This document shows, piece after piece, positions 1 to 10,626 of a DNA stretch of 64,000 nucleotides. The DNA lies in assembly GCF_003369915.1 (NCBI RefSeq), contig NC_046674.1, positions 31,375,657 through 31,439,656 of the forward strand, in the 5' to 3' direction. The notes beneath the pieces were generated by a model, which had not been told where the DNA came from, ran no database searches, and was given only the letters and a program-made list of their open reading frames with translations. The translations under genes and the position numbers were made by a program. How positions within the stretch are numbered: position 1 is the stretch's first letter; each line of letters opens with the position of its first letter. The DNA is from Drosophila miranda. Taxonomy: Eukaryota > Arthropoda > Insecta > Diptera > Drosophilidae.

Positions 1-168
1 CATTCCGATCGGCAGCACGTCTACTCACTCAGAAATATCAGCAACCATTTGTTCGTGAACAATATGCAGTCTGTGGACATTGTCGGCGATCTCAAGGCGG
101 TGGTCCACTTGAGCACGGATCAGTACAAGACCTGTATGGTGGTCTTTGTCAAGGTGTATGCGAATTGA
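1..168 (+). CDS. 3' end of an unidentified gene (last 55 codons)
   Basis: The first frame is open from base 1 to a TGA at 166-168 and encodes 55 residues ending in VVFVKVYAN. The composition is protein-like (HVYSLRNISNHLFVNNMQS, then VDIVGDLKAVVHLSTDQY). The start lies outside the window. An AATAAA at 287-292, about 120 nt after the stop, is a likely polyadenylation signal and supports this being a true terminal exon. I do not recognise the family. No membrane segment or known motif is visible in this fragment. Confidence 0.6.
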   Translation, partial: HSDRQHVYSLRNISNHLFVNNMQSVDIVGDLKAVVHLSTDQYKTCMVVFVKVYAN

Positions 169-286
169 TAACCGTGACAAGATATCTGGCTGCTTCTTTT
201 ATGGCTTGATCTGCCAGTTGCTCTACTCTGTTTGCTCAGCTTCAATGGCGCGTTCTCCGTTTATGATTCTAACTAAATGATTTGTA

Positions 287-292
287 AATAAA
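287..292 (+). terminator. Probable polyadenylation signal of the leading partial gene
   Basis: Canonical AATAAA followed by A/T-rich sequence, about 120 nt after the TGA of the partial gene. Confidence 0.5.
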
Positions 293-2396
293 ACAAAATA
301 TTTCATATTCATGCACTCGAAAAAATGCCAGAAATGATTACCTTTTATTATTCTTTTTTTTTCTTTTTTGTTTTGTTATACTTCCCCCTTGTTGGTGATA
401 AGCCATAACTGAAATGGGAACTTAGCCCAGTAATCCCCTTGTAGTATTTGCCAGAAGCTCAAATGCGGCGCCATGCACAGCCACATGGACTGAACTCATT
501 CTCAGCAGCGCGTGATGGGGCGTACGTATCCACTGCTGACTGCCCCGTGTTTCCCCAACTGCACCATGAACTGCGGCAATTTACGATGTGTGTATATGCG
601 GGTTCACTGCTTCTTTCACACGAATTATCTATTTATTTACTTTGGTTTTCTTTTGCACGTGGTCTGCCAGGGAGTCCATTTGTCATGTGGAGCAGTTTTC
701 GATTCAATAAACTATCGAAATAATCTGAAGGGTTTCATAATTAAATTCGAATATTTGGTGGTGATGAACTAAGGCTAAGCGCCTGTTTAAACATATGTGT
801 TTTAATTAATAAATATCACGGCATAGGATGACTGAGAATGAAAATGCTCCAATGAACTTAAACAACAATAATAAATAGATCATGAAAATGTTATTGTTAT
901 CAAAGATTTTGGTAGAACGGGCAAAGCAGACCGCCCATTTCTATATATTCTTCTTCCACTTGGGAGAAGACACAACGGTTATGCGGGAAACAGAGAGAGC
1001 GAGCCCTAGTTATGTTATAATTCTTGCAATCTTTCCGAATAAAGAAACAAATTTCTCTCTCTATACACCATCGAACTACCAGCTGGCGGTCATATCTCGA
1101 GAGAGTGTATGGGAAAGTGAGATAGAGAATAGTCCCTGAGAACCTGGCGCCAACCAAAACGGACGGATGGACATGGCTATATCGCTCGGAAATAATTCTC
1201 GAACGAGTACATACGGTTATGTATTAGAAAAAGTGCACATATTGTAAATTTTCCAAATTATTGTAAGTTTTTCACTTAACAGCTCTCAACACCTATTTTT
1301 TCCGCTTGTTTGAGATGTTTTATGGGCTATATTAATTTCTCTGTGCTACCTGTTTATTTGCTCGGGATTGTGTCATGATAAACAAACGATTAGCTGACGA
1401 AAGATCAGTCATACAAACAAAACATTTCGAGCCCGCACTAGACTTGTCATGTAACAGATACATTAAAATGCATTTCTTTATTTGACTTATTCAATATGAC
1501 TTTGAGTAATTTATGTGCCTCCTTAAGAACTTTTTAAGACGTAGAATACATAGGTATAAATAAGGGTATTCAAAGTGGGTTGGTAAAGAGCAACATTTTG
1601 GCAAACACTAAAAGTTATCATTTGTCACACAAAATCTATTATCATTCATTAAACTTTGTTAAAAAGGAATTGATCAGAGAATATTAAACTATGGATCCAA
1701 TACGTTTAGTTAATTTCTTAGATCAGTCAATCATAACGTACAATAGGCTTTTGCTTGGACTTATTCTACGAGTATATTAAACTCCCGAATTCCACTGTTC
1801 AAATGCAATTTCTGATAGAATGGCAAATGAGAATCGATATAAAATGCATCAATAACAATATGTATAATAATGGTCACAGCTCATGAGAGCCGATCGAATG
1901 AGCTTATATAAGTATGTTAATCTTATACATATCCACATGCTCGTATGTACATACAGATGTATATTAGTTATCAGGCCGAAAGCGCTTTAAACTGGTAATG
2001 ACTTGTTACTGTCGGATTTGAGGCTGAATCTGTAGTAGACTCCGCTTCAGAGAAAGAGGGGTGGGGGTGCTGCAGCAGGCAGGATCGTATTGTTCGATGT
2101 CGCGAAGAGGAAAACAGTGCTTTCCATGGGTTCCATATCTTGTTAGAAACTTTCAAGAGGAGTAGCAAAATAAATAGACGAACAAACAATCTCTACGGAG
2201 TAATATAGTCGTACAAAACGGTAGCAAGTGTAATACGGTAGTACTGTATGCACGTCATTCATATACTATGAATACTTGTACTATGTTATACACGTACAAT
2301 ATATGCATAAGTATGTACAATATTTAGCTCTGCCCTTCCATTCAAATTGCATGAAATAGGCGTTTTTATTTATTGCGTGTATATAGAAGCAAAGAA
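293..2396. other. Intergenic sequence with a weak DINE relic
   Basis: No credible gene was found. Around 1155-1190 the words GGACGGATGGACATGGCT and ATCGCTCGG resemble the GTCY-adjacent core of the DINE elements elsewhere in the window, so 920-1190 may be a very decayed copy. The rest is AT-rich unique-looking sequence. Confidence 0.4.
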
Positions 2397-2930
2397 AAGC
2401 GAGGGGGAGCGGTGTAAGTCGCTGCTACGGCCGCGACTCTACATTTGTACCCGATAATCAGTCAGTATGGCTCCCCTCCGGCAGAGGGCGCACACGTTCA
2501 GCACGAAGAGTGTGTTAGAGAGAGACAGAAAATAAGTAAGCTTTGTAAGTAAGTAGTGTGCTAGATATGGTCGTTCTCTACGATTTTGCGTGTTTTTTTC
2601 TCGTATCTTCAAAATTGTCGATGCCACAGATTTTCTTTCTTTGTGGGGCGGAGAGAGGCGTGGCAGAATTTTGAAAGAAATTTGATTAAGTGTGTTATCA
2701 CAAAAGTCTGGATAAAAAATTTCGTTGCTGTTGCTCAGACAGACGGACGGACAGACATGGCTCTATAGACTCGGCTATTGATGCTGATCAAGCATATTTA
2801 TACTTCATGGGGTCGGAGACAATTCCTTCTGGGCGTTACACACATCACTTTCCCGCGAAAATCGAATATAGCATTAAATGGCGCGCACGAATAATCATTT
2901 GTAGCCGCTGTAGATACAGATATTGTTATT
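2397..2930 (+). mobile_element. Diverged, shortened DINE-1/Helentron-like copy
   Basis: It starts with a degenerate form of the family left end (GAGGGGGAGCGGTGTAAG), then the GCxGCGACTCTAC hairpin arm, the subterminal TACCCGATAxTxAGTCAG and CTCCGGCAGA. It continues through the GACGGACGGACAGACATGG microsatellite, GGCTATTGATGCTGATCAAG, and TTCCTTCTGGGCGTTACAC. The three internal modules of full copies (about 1.1 kb) are mostly missing, and the right terminal TATCGGGTATA hairpin is not recognisable. It is non-coding. Confidence 0.75.
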
Positions 2931-3800
2931 AAAATTTCAAATTTAGATCCATTAGTAGCAGGGACCGTAACTGTTATAAGTTTTAAAATAAAAAATTGCA
3001 GTCTTACAATTATTTTCCAATAATCAGTTAAAAAACTTTTATTTTTGATTTAAAAAATAAAAGATAAGGAATTACTCATATTTTAAACTTTTCAAATAAA
3101 AATCCAATATAATTATTTTTATTTCTATTGAAATACTAAAAAATAAGTGTTATTTCTCATTTTTATTAAAAATATTATTACCAAAAATTGGGATATATAA
3201 ATTTTTTCTGATACCGATAAATTTTGGTGTATTCCATGTTGCCGAAACATATTTCCTTCACATTGATTTATTTGGATAACTTTTGCATTCATAACTCTTA
3301 TTTGCGATCCCTGATTAGTAGTATCCCCGCCTAGAATAAGAATAAACGACATATCGTAATTTTAATTGTGAGCCATATTTTTATATAATCGGAATAATTA
3401 TTCGGCCAATTGGAGAAACCATCCACAAGCTCTTTTGAATGAATTTTTTAAGTTATCTACTTGATTTTTTATAATAATCTGCAAAGCTTAACGAATTTTA
3501 TACATTTTTTAAGTTATGCCTACGAAAAAGGAGCTGAATTAATTCGCTTAACTCAAACTTTTGATTTCTTATTAAAAATTTACGATTTTTATAAAAATCA
3601 GTAAATACATAAATATTTTAATTATAGTATTAAGCACTCACTCTAAGATTTCACATCACATAAAATACATACAGTACATAAATACAAAAAAAAAAAATAT
3701 TATAATATAATAATAATAAATAAAACATGTTTTAACCCAAAACAAAATTGTCTACTTTGGGAGTTGAGCCTATATTATTAATCTTTTGATCTTTACCTTA
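2931..3800. other. AT-rich stretch without gene
   Basis: Strongly A/T-rich, with homopolymer runs and AATAATA repeats near 3690-3720. No coding signal was found on either strand. Confidence 0.5.
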
Positions 3801-3805
3801 ATGCA

Positions 3806-4263
3806 TTGAACCACAGGAGAAAACGCAGATGCATTAGAAAAACTTTCAAACTAAACAAATCGATTGCATATTGCCATAATTATGAATATGGTATTTCTCC
3901 TTTACATGCCAAAATTCGATTTATACTTTGCCTGAAAACAAAATTAAGGAGAATGCAAGAAGATTTTCGTGAGGAATTAGGGTTGTTGGTTGACGAACCC
4001 AAACAAGGTTTTGCAAATAGCAAACGATGGCAGCACCTCCAGGAAGCTTTTCAAAATCGTTGATGCAACAGCTCATATTACTGGAATAGACAGTGAAATT
4101 ATTAAGATGGTTACGGTTAAACTCATTGTTCTGAGATGCAGAGAAAAAATAGATGCCGCCTTTTTTGGCAATTCTTTTGAAAGAACGATGATCATAAGGT
4201 GCTTGATCATGGATACACGATATAGACGAATACCAATCTCTGCCTATAGGTACACGAACACCT
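3806..4263 (+). pseudogene. Frameshifted transposon-like ORF remnant
   Basis: One frame reads EYGISPLHAKIRFILCLKTK then REELGLLVDEPKQGF and ends at about 4063. The next frame picks up at about 4030 with NDGSTSRKLFKIVDATAHIT and GIDSEIIKMV and runs to about 4263. The hand-over between PKQGF and NDGSTS looks like a frameshift inside one ancestral protein. From memory, the GISPLHAKIRF and NDG(N/S)T-R--F words recur in uncharacterised, highly repeated insect and cnidarian genes of transposon type, but I cannot name the family. There is no start context and no flanking intact exon, so I treat it as a dead fragment. Confidence 0.45.
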
Positions 4264-4379
4264 GAATGTTTTCTCGAAGGTGACAAAACGAAGATTGGTT
4301 CAATATGCTGTTAGCTTTCCGGATCACAAAAGTGCAGCATTAAGACTTGAGATAGCCGTTACGGACTCGAAATTAGAGT

Positions 4380-4455
4380 AAACGAAGGAGAGCGTTGTGA
4401 GTCGCTGCTACAGCTGCGACTGTAAATTTATACCAGAGACATAGTCAGTATGGCA
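4380..4455 (+). mobile_element. Short DINE-1/Helentron-like left-end fragment
   Basis: About 75 nt match the left end of the family: AACGAAGGAGAGCGTTGTGAG, a GTCGCTGC..GCGAC arm pair, then TTTATACCAGAGACATAGTCAG and AGTATGGCAG. The rest of the element is absent. Confidence 0.7.
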
Positions 4456-5993
4456 GTCAATGTTGAAAAACTGCCCCATTAGTACCTATGAATCCATATG
4501 CCCAGACATTTTAATTTTTGCATTTTGCGCTACCTAAATTATGTTTTTGGGTATAAATAAATATGCATGTTAGCCGTTTTACATTTGATCTGTTTTTTTT
4601 TACCAGGTTTTGTAACCTGCTTTTTATTATGCCGGAGGGTGGTACATATGTATGTACATATGGTCAAAATCGCGAAAAACATTTTTTTTTTTATTTGGCG
4701 GATTCTTGATTATTTACTGCTAATAATGATCCCAATCTGTCATAGAACACTATTTGCGAGGCGTAATCTGTTGGTTGTTTCCAAAATTCATAGTTATTGA
4801 ATCGCGACGAGTGAAAGTGAATAAAAAGGTGTCGAGTGACAAAAAGGTTTGTAATATTAAATATAAATTATTTTGTACCTGCTCATCCATATTTTCCAGT
4901 ATAATTAGGTTATTTCAAAGTAAATAAATGAAATATTTGACCGCGATTTTTTGTGTAATGTAATGGTCGCAAATTATTCAAAGTTTTCTATTGCATTAAA
5001 AACCACTTACTTTTCTTTAAAAACTTTTAGTCAACTTTTTAAAGAAAACATTAAATCAGCAATATATTTAGTTTTGTCTCTGACGAATGTCAGAGACGAA
5101 TTCTATTTGTAACGCAACAGTCTTTTTTATCAATTATCAAATTTTAAGGTTAAAGAAAAATTTTATAGAAAACTTTCCACGAGAAAGGTTTTATTTACGG
5201 TATTGGCTCAACTACCAAAATGATTGTGAGGAAGCGTATTTTGCCTCGTGACGGCATCATGAAATGTGTCCCAGATTTTGTAGTTAGTTTTGTAATCGTT
5301 AAGAAATATAAATTACCGTAGAAAAGGTTACTGATTGTGATTTCTCTGATATAAATAACATTTTTAACGCACCTGAGATGTTTAACAGCGCGAAAATTTT
5401 CCATGATATAATGTCCGTGTATCAAATTCAAGTAATTAATGGTGACCACTCCAAGTTTGAACACTTCAAAACAAGGATACAACTTATAATTTTAGTTTTT
5501 ATTCAATTTAAAATTTATTTTTCATGAAGTTTAATGAGTTTAATATACGTATACAAAAAAAGTTTTATTTTTTTATTTTCATGTTAAACAACATACTAAT
5601 TGGGAATTTTTGAATGTCTAATTAAAGGAAAATGGAATTAATTAATTAATTTTTTCGCAAGCGAAGATACTACATGAAACGTAACAGGGTAAAATTTTTT
5701 TAAATTTTTGTTTCTAAAAAGATTAAAAAAATGTTGTTTTGCAAAAATGAAATTTATTTTTTTAAGTTTAATGCCAAAGCTACAAGATTATTTACCGATC
5801 GTTAAAAATAGTCAACCAGAAGAGCACTTTCTCAAAAGTGTCGCGCAACTTGAAAATCTACTTCCAAAATTGTGTAACGTAACAGTCCATTAGATACGTT
5901 CATAGCTCTTAAATAGCACGCGTACAGAAAAATGTATTAAAAAAACAGAAAATCTCGCAACAGTTGTCAAATTTTAAATGTAAATAAAACCAA
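4456..5993. other. AT-rich intergenic sequence with scattered repeated words
   Basis: No gene was found. Words of the type GTAACGYAACAGTC recur (near 5108, 5674 and 5875, and in similar form at 8066), as do TTGTCAAATTTTAA-like words near 5135 and 5965. This suggests debris of an unidentified AT-rich repeat. Confidence 0.35.
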
Positions 5994-6689
5994 AACGAGG
6001 GGGAACGTTGTGAGTTGCTGCGGAGACCGCAACTCTACATTTATACCCGATACTTAGTCAGTATGGCTCTCCTCCGGCAGACGCCGCGAATATTAAACAA
6101 AACGACAAAGAGTGTGTGCGAGAGAGACAGAAAATCAGTCTGAGCGTGACGTCGGGCGCTGCTTAGCCAGTGCAAATTAATTTGTTCCTTTTGGCTATAA
6201 AAATGATCTGATCTGATCCAGATTCAGCAATCTAATAGATATGGTCATTATCTATGATTGTGCGTTTTTAGTTTTCTCGAATATTCCATATTCGTCCTTT
6301 GTGGGGTCGGGGGGTGGGGCGAAATTTTGAGATATACGTTTTATAGTGAGATCTAACAGGAGTGCGGATACTAAATTTGGTTGCTCTAGCCTTAATAGTC
6401 TCTGAGATTTGTGGATGCCCCAGATTTTCGTCCTTTGCGGGGGCGGAAGGAGGTGTGGCGAAATTTTGAAACTAACTTGTCAAGGTCCGATATCACAGGA
6501 GTGTGGATACCGAATTGGGTTGCTCTAACTCTTATAGTCTCTGAGATCCTTGAACTCACATTTGGCAATAGGCAAAGCCGACCATCAAACCTGTGTGTTA
6601 GATAAAGACAGAGCGAGAGAGAATATAATTGCTTTCTTGATTCTGGCTATAATAATAATAATACGATCTGGTTCAGATTTTGCGCTCTA

Positions 6690-7409
6690 GGCCCCTTACT
6701 CTTCACACTCTTTATTAATGACCTGCCTTCGGTATTAACATACTCTCGAGTGCTTATGTATGCGGATGATGATAAACTCTGTGTCCAGTATAAGGAAATT
6801 TCATTTCATTCTCGCTTGAAATCCGATCTCAATAAATTTCAGTCATGGTGTTGTGTAAACTTGTTATACCTTAATGCCTCGAAATGCAAAGTTATGACAT
6901 TTGACGACCCCTATATAAAAAAAACTCTCTATACCTCGCTTGTTCGTCCGATCTTAGAATACGGCTCCTGTGTATGGTGCCCTCAGTACAATGTACACCA
7001 GGACCGTATAGAATCAGTACAGAAAAACGGCTTACTCTTTGCTCTGCGGGGCCTTAACTGGGATGCGGGTGTGAGACTCCCATCTTACTCTAGTAGACTA
7101 CTATTAGTAAACCTCCCATCCTTAGTTAACCGTAGAAAAATGCTTGGTGTGATTTTTATGCACAACTTGATCAGGGGTGACATAGACAGCCGTGATTTGT
7201 TGAGCCGCATAAACTTCACAATTCCTATTAGACTTACTAGAAATTTTATACCGTTGTTCCTTCCACTTTGTAGATCGAATTATTCCTTGCATGAACCGTT
7301 TAGGGTCTTATGCTCGGATTATGATTCCCTCTACCATATTATATCCACCACTAATTCTCTTCCTCTTATTAAATTACTAATCCTTACACACCTTTCTAGT
7401 AATTTGTGA
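6690..7409 (+). pseudogene. Reverse transcriptase C-terminal remnant (LINE ORF2)
   Basis: The open frame begins within the RT palm with GPLLFTLFINDLPSVL, followed by the catalytic box as YADD (VLMYADDDKL). The SWCCVNLLYLNASKCKVMTF thumb-proximal block follows, then TLYTSLVRPILEYGSCVW and the family tail RIESVQKNGLLFALRGLNWD. The C-terminus (RRKMLGVIFMHNLIRGDIDS) matches the region after RT in Jockey/LOA-type elements. The normal 60-100 residues between KVMTF and YIKKTLYTSLVRP are missing, so there is an in-frame internal deletion. It lacks the endonuclease and most of the RT and cannot work. Confidence 0.8.
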
Positions 7410-7611
7410 TTGTAGTGGTATTTGTATTTTGAATGCATGCATAGTTCTCTTAGTAATTTTAGTACTAATTTTCCTCGAATATTAGAGAAATAGCTATCTT
7501 TCCTGCATGCTAGCGTAACAGCCTTCTGCTGGTTTCAGACAGGCCACTTGACGGTGCCGTGCAGTAATTGCATCGCCTCTTGCAAGATGCAGTCATTGCA
7601 TGTCAACGTCC
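6690..7611 (+). mobile_element. 5'-truncated non-LTR (Jockey-superfamily-like) retrotransposon fragment
   Basis: The insertion starts abruptly inside a reverse transcriptase gene (GPLLFTLFINDLP) and ends after about 200 nt of non-coding 3' sequence following the stop at 7409. Truncation at the 5' side is typical of target-primed reverse transcription. No clear target duplication and no long poly(A) tail are visible at the junction with the host DINE element. Confidence 0.8.
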
Positions 7612-8202
7612 AAGAAGATATAGTCATCCTCTACGATTCTGCGTTTGTTTTCGATTCTGTTTTCTCGTATCTTTGAAATTGTGGAGGCCACAGAATTTCG
7701 CTCTTTGTGGGGGCGGAAGTGGGCGGGGCGAAGTTTTGAAATATACTTGTAACAGTGACATATCGTAGAAGTCCGAATATAAAATGTCGTTTCTCTAGCT
7801 CTGATAGTCTTTGAGCATTAGGCGCTGATAGGGACGGACAGACAGACAGGGCTCAATCGACTCGGCTATTGATGCTGATCAAGAATATATATATACTTTA
7901 TGGGATCGGAACCGATTCCTTCTGGACGTTACACACATCCATTTTCACCACAAATATAATATACCCCTATACTTATTTTGAGTATCGGGTATAAATATTA
8001 AAATAAAATAACGCAGTTCCATGCGTTCTTGGGAAAATTTAATTTCAAATGTGCGTACGGATGTTACGTAACAACAGTCCACGATTTTGACCGTAAGTAT
8101 GTGTATATTTTTTTTAATTCCATTTTTGCACAGCTCTTTAGTTTTATTTTGACGTTTAAGTTGCGTTTAAGCTAGCAGCAGAGAATACATTTTTTAAATA
8201 TA

Positions 8203-8570
8203 CAGCCAGGCTCCGTTTTTCACATTCACAAAAGTTTTCCGATTTACTTTTGAGTACACATAAATTGGGGCTCCCGTTTTCACATTCCGCAAGATTTATT
8301 CGTTTTCAAAACGAAAACATTTTCGTTGACGAAATGAAAACTAAACAGCTTTTTATGCAACGAACCGAACCTTAATTGCAAAAGTAAAAAAATAGATGAC
8401 TTATTGATGCATTAACATAAACTTGACACCTATATCAGGGTAATTTAATTTTTGCTTTCTTTATTGGCCAGGGAAACAGCAAAAATATGTGAAAACTGGA
8501 GAACGTTAAAACGAAAAGTCTTGGCTTAACACGTAATCCGCAAAAGTAAATGAAAAACGGAGCCTGCCTG
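8203..8570. mobile_element. MITE with two nested layers of inverted repeats (about 368 bp)
   Basis: The ends are an imperfect 20 bp inverted repeat: CAGCCAGGCTCCGTTTTTCA on the left and the complement of CAGGCAGGCTCCGTTTTTCA on the right. Inside each end a second, related repeat appears (GGCTCCCGTTTTCACATTCC at about 8268; GTGAAAACTGGAGAACG at about 8490). The centre carries a TTCGTTTTCAAAACGAAAAC palindrome. No ORF is present. The same end sequence recurs at about 10567-10626 and 59485-59583. The target duplication is unclear (flanks AAATATA and ATATTTCC). Confidence 0.7.
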
Positions 8571-8636
8571 ATATTTCCAGAATTTAATTTTCGTGAAAAT
8601 GGCTCTAGAAAAGAAAAATTGTTTCGAGATATTTAG

Positions 8637-8864
8637 AGTTTTAAACACCTCAAACGAATTCGTGGAATTGACTGGCCACCGAGATCGGCTGATTTAACCC
8701 CCCCGGACATCTTTTTGTGGGGCTTTCTAAAAAGTAAGGTTTACGCCAACAAGCCTCAGAATATAGACCAGCTTAAGGAAAACATTCGTTACGAAATCAA
8801 CGCTATAACACCAGAGATGCTCGAAAAGGTAATGGCAAACGCAGAAAAACAGCCCAATTTGTAA
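8637..8864 (+). pseudogene. Mariner/Tc1-like transposase C-terminal remnant
   Basis: The frame reads KHLKRIRGIDWPPRSADLTP then PDIFLWGFLKSKVYANKPQN, IDQLKENIRYEINAITPEML and EKVMANAEKQPNL before a TAA at 8862-8864. DWPPRSADLTPPDIFLWG is the conserved block around the third catalytic acidic residue of mariner-like DDE transposases, and KSKVYANKP is a usual continuation. The upstream two thirds are missing. The element probably runs to about 9047, where GGCGCACCCTGTATA resembles a mariner-type terminus. Confidence 0.8.
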
Positions 8865-9047
8865 TTGCTAATAAGGGCGGCCACTTAGTGGCGGCACTTA
8901 GGCACTTAGGGCGGCCAAAACATAGTCTAAATATATTGTAAAGAACCAAACCAAATAAAAATACCTCACTTATGGAAATCGATTGGTTTTTTGTTTTAAA
9001 GTTATTCGATGTTTCCATACCGTACTAAAAGATGGCGCACCCTGTAT

Positions 9048-10565
9048 ATACAAGTATTAAAAAGAAATGGGAGATCTCACGATAGAATTTACTTTCTTAA
9101 TAGGAAAAACGCAAACTGGGTAATTGGAAACAACTAGTTAGATGATTAACCCTCCGCATCCTCAGGAGGAGCCACAGGAAAACCAACAAAAAGCCTGAAA
9201 AAGTATTCAGATTATACAAGAAAGAGAAAACTTGTAGATGTAACATGTCATATAGGAACGACAAGGAAAACAAGAGGTCGCATATTACAAAAGCTGTTCC
9301 TAAGGCAAGATCGATGAGAATTGACAGGATAGAAAATAGCATCAGATAGTGCACACCACGTCAACGGCTGCCGATTGGGTAATTGGGAATTCACGGTGCG
9401 AATATTTCCAGCTTTGATGCAATTTGATTTTCAATTTTAATTTGTCGCATATCGCAAACCACTCCACTTGACTTTACTCCAACTCGCCTCGCTACGTTCG
9501 ACCAAGACCAGACCACGACAACCCACTGCACCCACAGGCAGTTCTCTTCTCATTTGACGAAATAAAGAAACAGCATTTAATCAAAATGAGAATAGCAAAC
9601 ACGAAAAATACACAAAGTACGTATAAGTATGTACTTACGAGCACATCGTATGTATGTACAATGTTTTGGCGTCTCTCCGTTCGCATTTGCCTGTAAAGTA
9701 AATACGGGAATATAAATTAATATTAAATTAATTAAATAAATAATATTTTCGGAAACAAATAAATAACATGTTTTATTGCGCAAAAAGGCAAATAAGTAAC
9801 GTAGAAGGTGGTGGAATAAAGTAAAGTGAATAAAGCTGCACACGCAAATGGATGTTGCGATGGCCGAAAGACGGAAATCATCTACTCCACTTTTCTCCAG
9901 TCCACCCCCTCCACTCAACTCCCATACAATCTAATCAATCAAATCCCCATTCCAATTCCCATTCATCTCCAAGTGAGAAATTTTCAAACAAGCCGGTGGG
10001 CACGTGACCGTAACTTTGACATGCTTCGATGAGCAGTGGGACAGGGGATAGGGCAGAGAGGTAGGTGGATCAGTGTCTTTATTATTTGCCTAAACCATTT
10101 TCAATTATTTGTATGCAATAATTGATAGATTAACTAAATATGGCAATCATGCAATCGCATTTTTCTGATGAAGGTTGTCAGATTGCTGGATTGTCAGACT
10201 CCCTTTGGGTAAGTTAGCAGATGCAGTAATTTCAGTCATCTAATTGCCTATTATCATTGTGCAAACTGTACAAAATGTGACAGGCATAGTCACTAGACAT
10301 GATGGAGGAGGGATGGAATGGATGGAGGTCAACAGAGAAGCTGATGGAACACGATACCCGGTCATTTGAGCGAGCCTGCTAGTATGTATATCACTATCAG
10401 CATACATGAATAAAGCACATCTATTATACGGAAGTCAGTAAACATTCATTGGCCTAGCTAATTAGGAACTCCAGGGAGCTAGCAAAAACAATTCAATTTC
10501 AGAAAAATTTTCAAAATCTGAACCTCATAATAAGTACATATTTACTCGTAGTCCAGAAGCTCTCA
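9048..10565. other. Intergenic sequence without gene
   Basis: I see only short chance ORFs, AT-rich sequence and stretches of low-complexity C/A-rich DNA near 9890-9970. Confidence 0.4.
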
Positions 10566-10566
10566 T

Positions 10567-10626
10567 CATCTCCGATCAATCGGAAAACTTTTGTGAAAGT
10601 GAAAAACGGTGCCTGGCCGAATATTC
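10567..10626. mobile_element. Terminal fragment of the layered-TIR MITE family
   Basis: TCGGAAAACTTTTGTGAAAG followed by TGAAAAACGGTGCCTGGC is the reverse complement, with a few changes, of the left end of the element at 8203-8570. The rest of the element is not recognisable upstream. Confidence 0.65.

Larger units (their letters stand above)
5994..7995 (+). mobile_element. DINE-1/Helentron-like element split by a retrotransposon insertion
   Basis: The left part (5994-6690) has the family left end AACGAGGGGGAACGTTGTGAG, the GAGTTGC..GCAACTC hairpin, the subterminal TATACCCGATACTTAGTCAG and internal CCCCAGATTTTCGTCCTTTG modules. The right part (about 7612-7995) resumes with GAAGATATAGTCATC, the GGACGGACAGACAGACAGG microsatellite and the terminal TTTTGAGTATCGGGTATAAA. 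Between them is a 5'-truncated non-LTR retrotransposon. In uninterrupted copies the two flanks are contiguous (CTCTAGAAGATATAGTC), which proves the nesting. The family is non-autonomous and encodes no protein. Confidence 0.85.

Noticed and set aside
3921..4286. Minus-strand frame of 121 codons
   Set aside because: Overlaps the better-supported transposon-like plus-strand remnant and begins or ends without gene signals.
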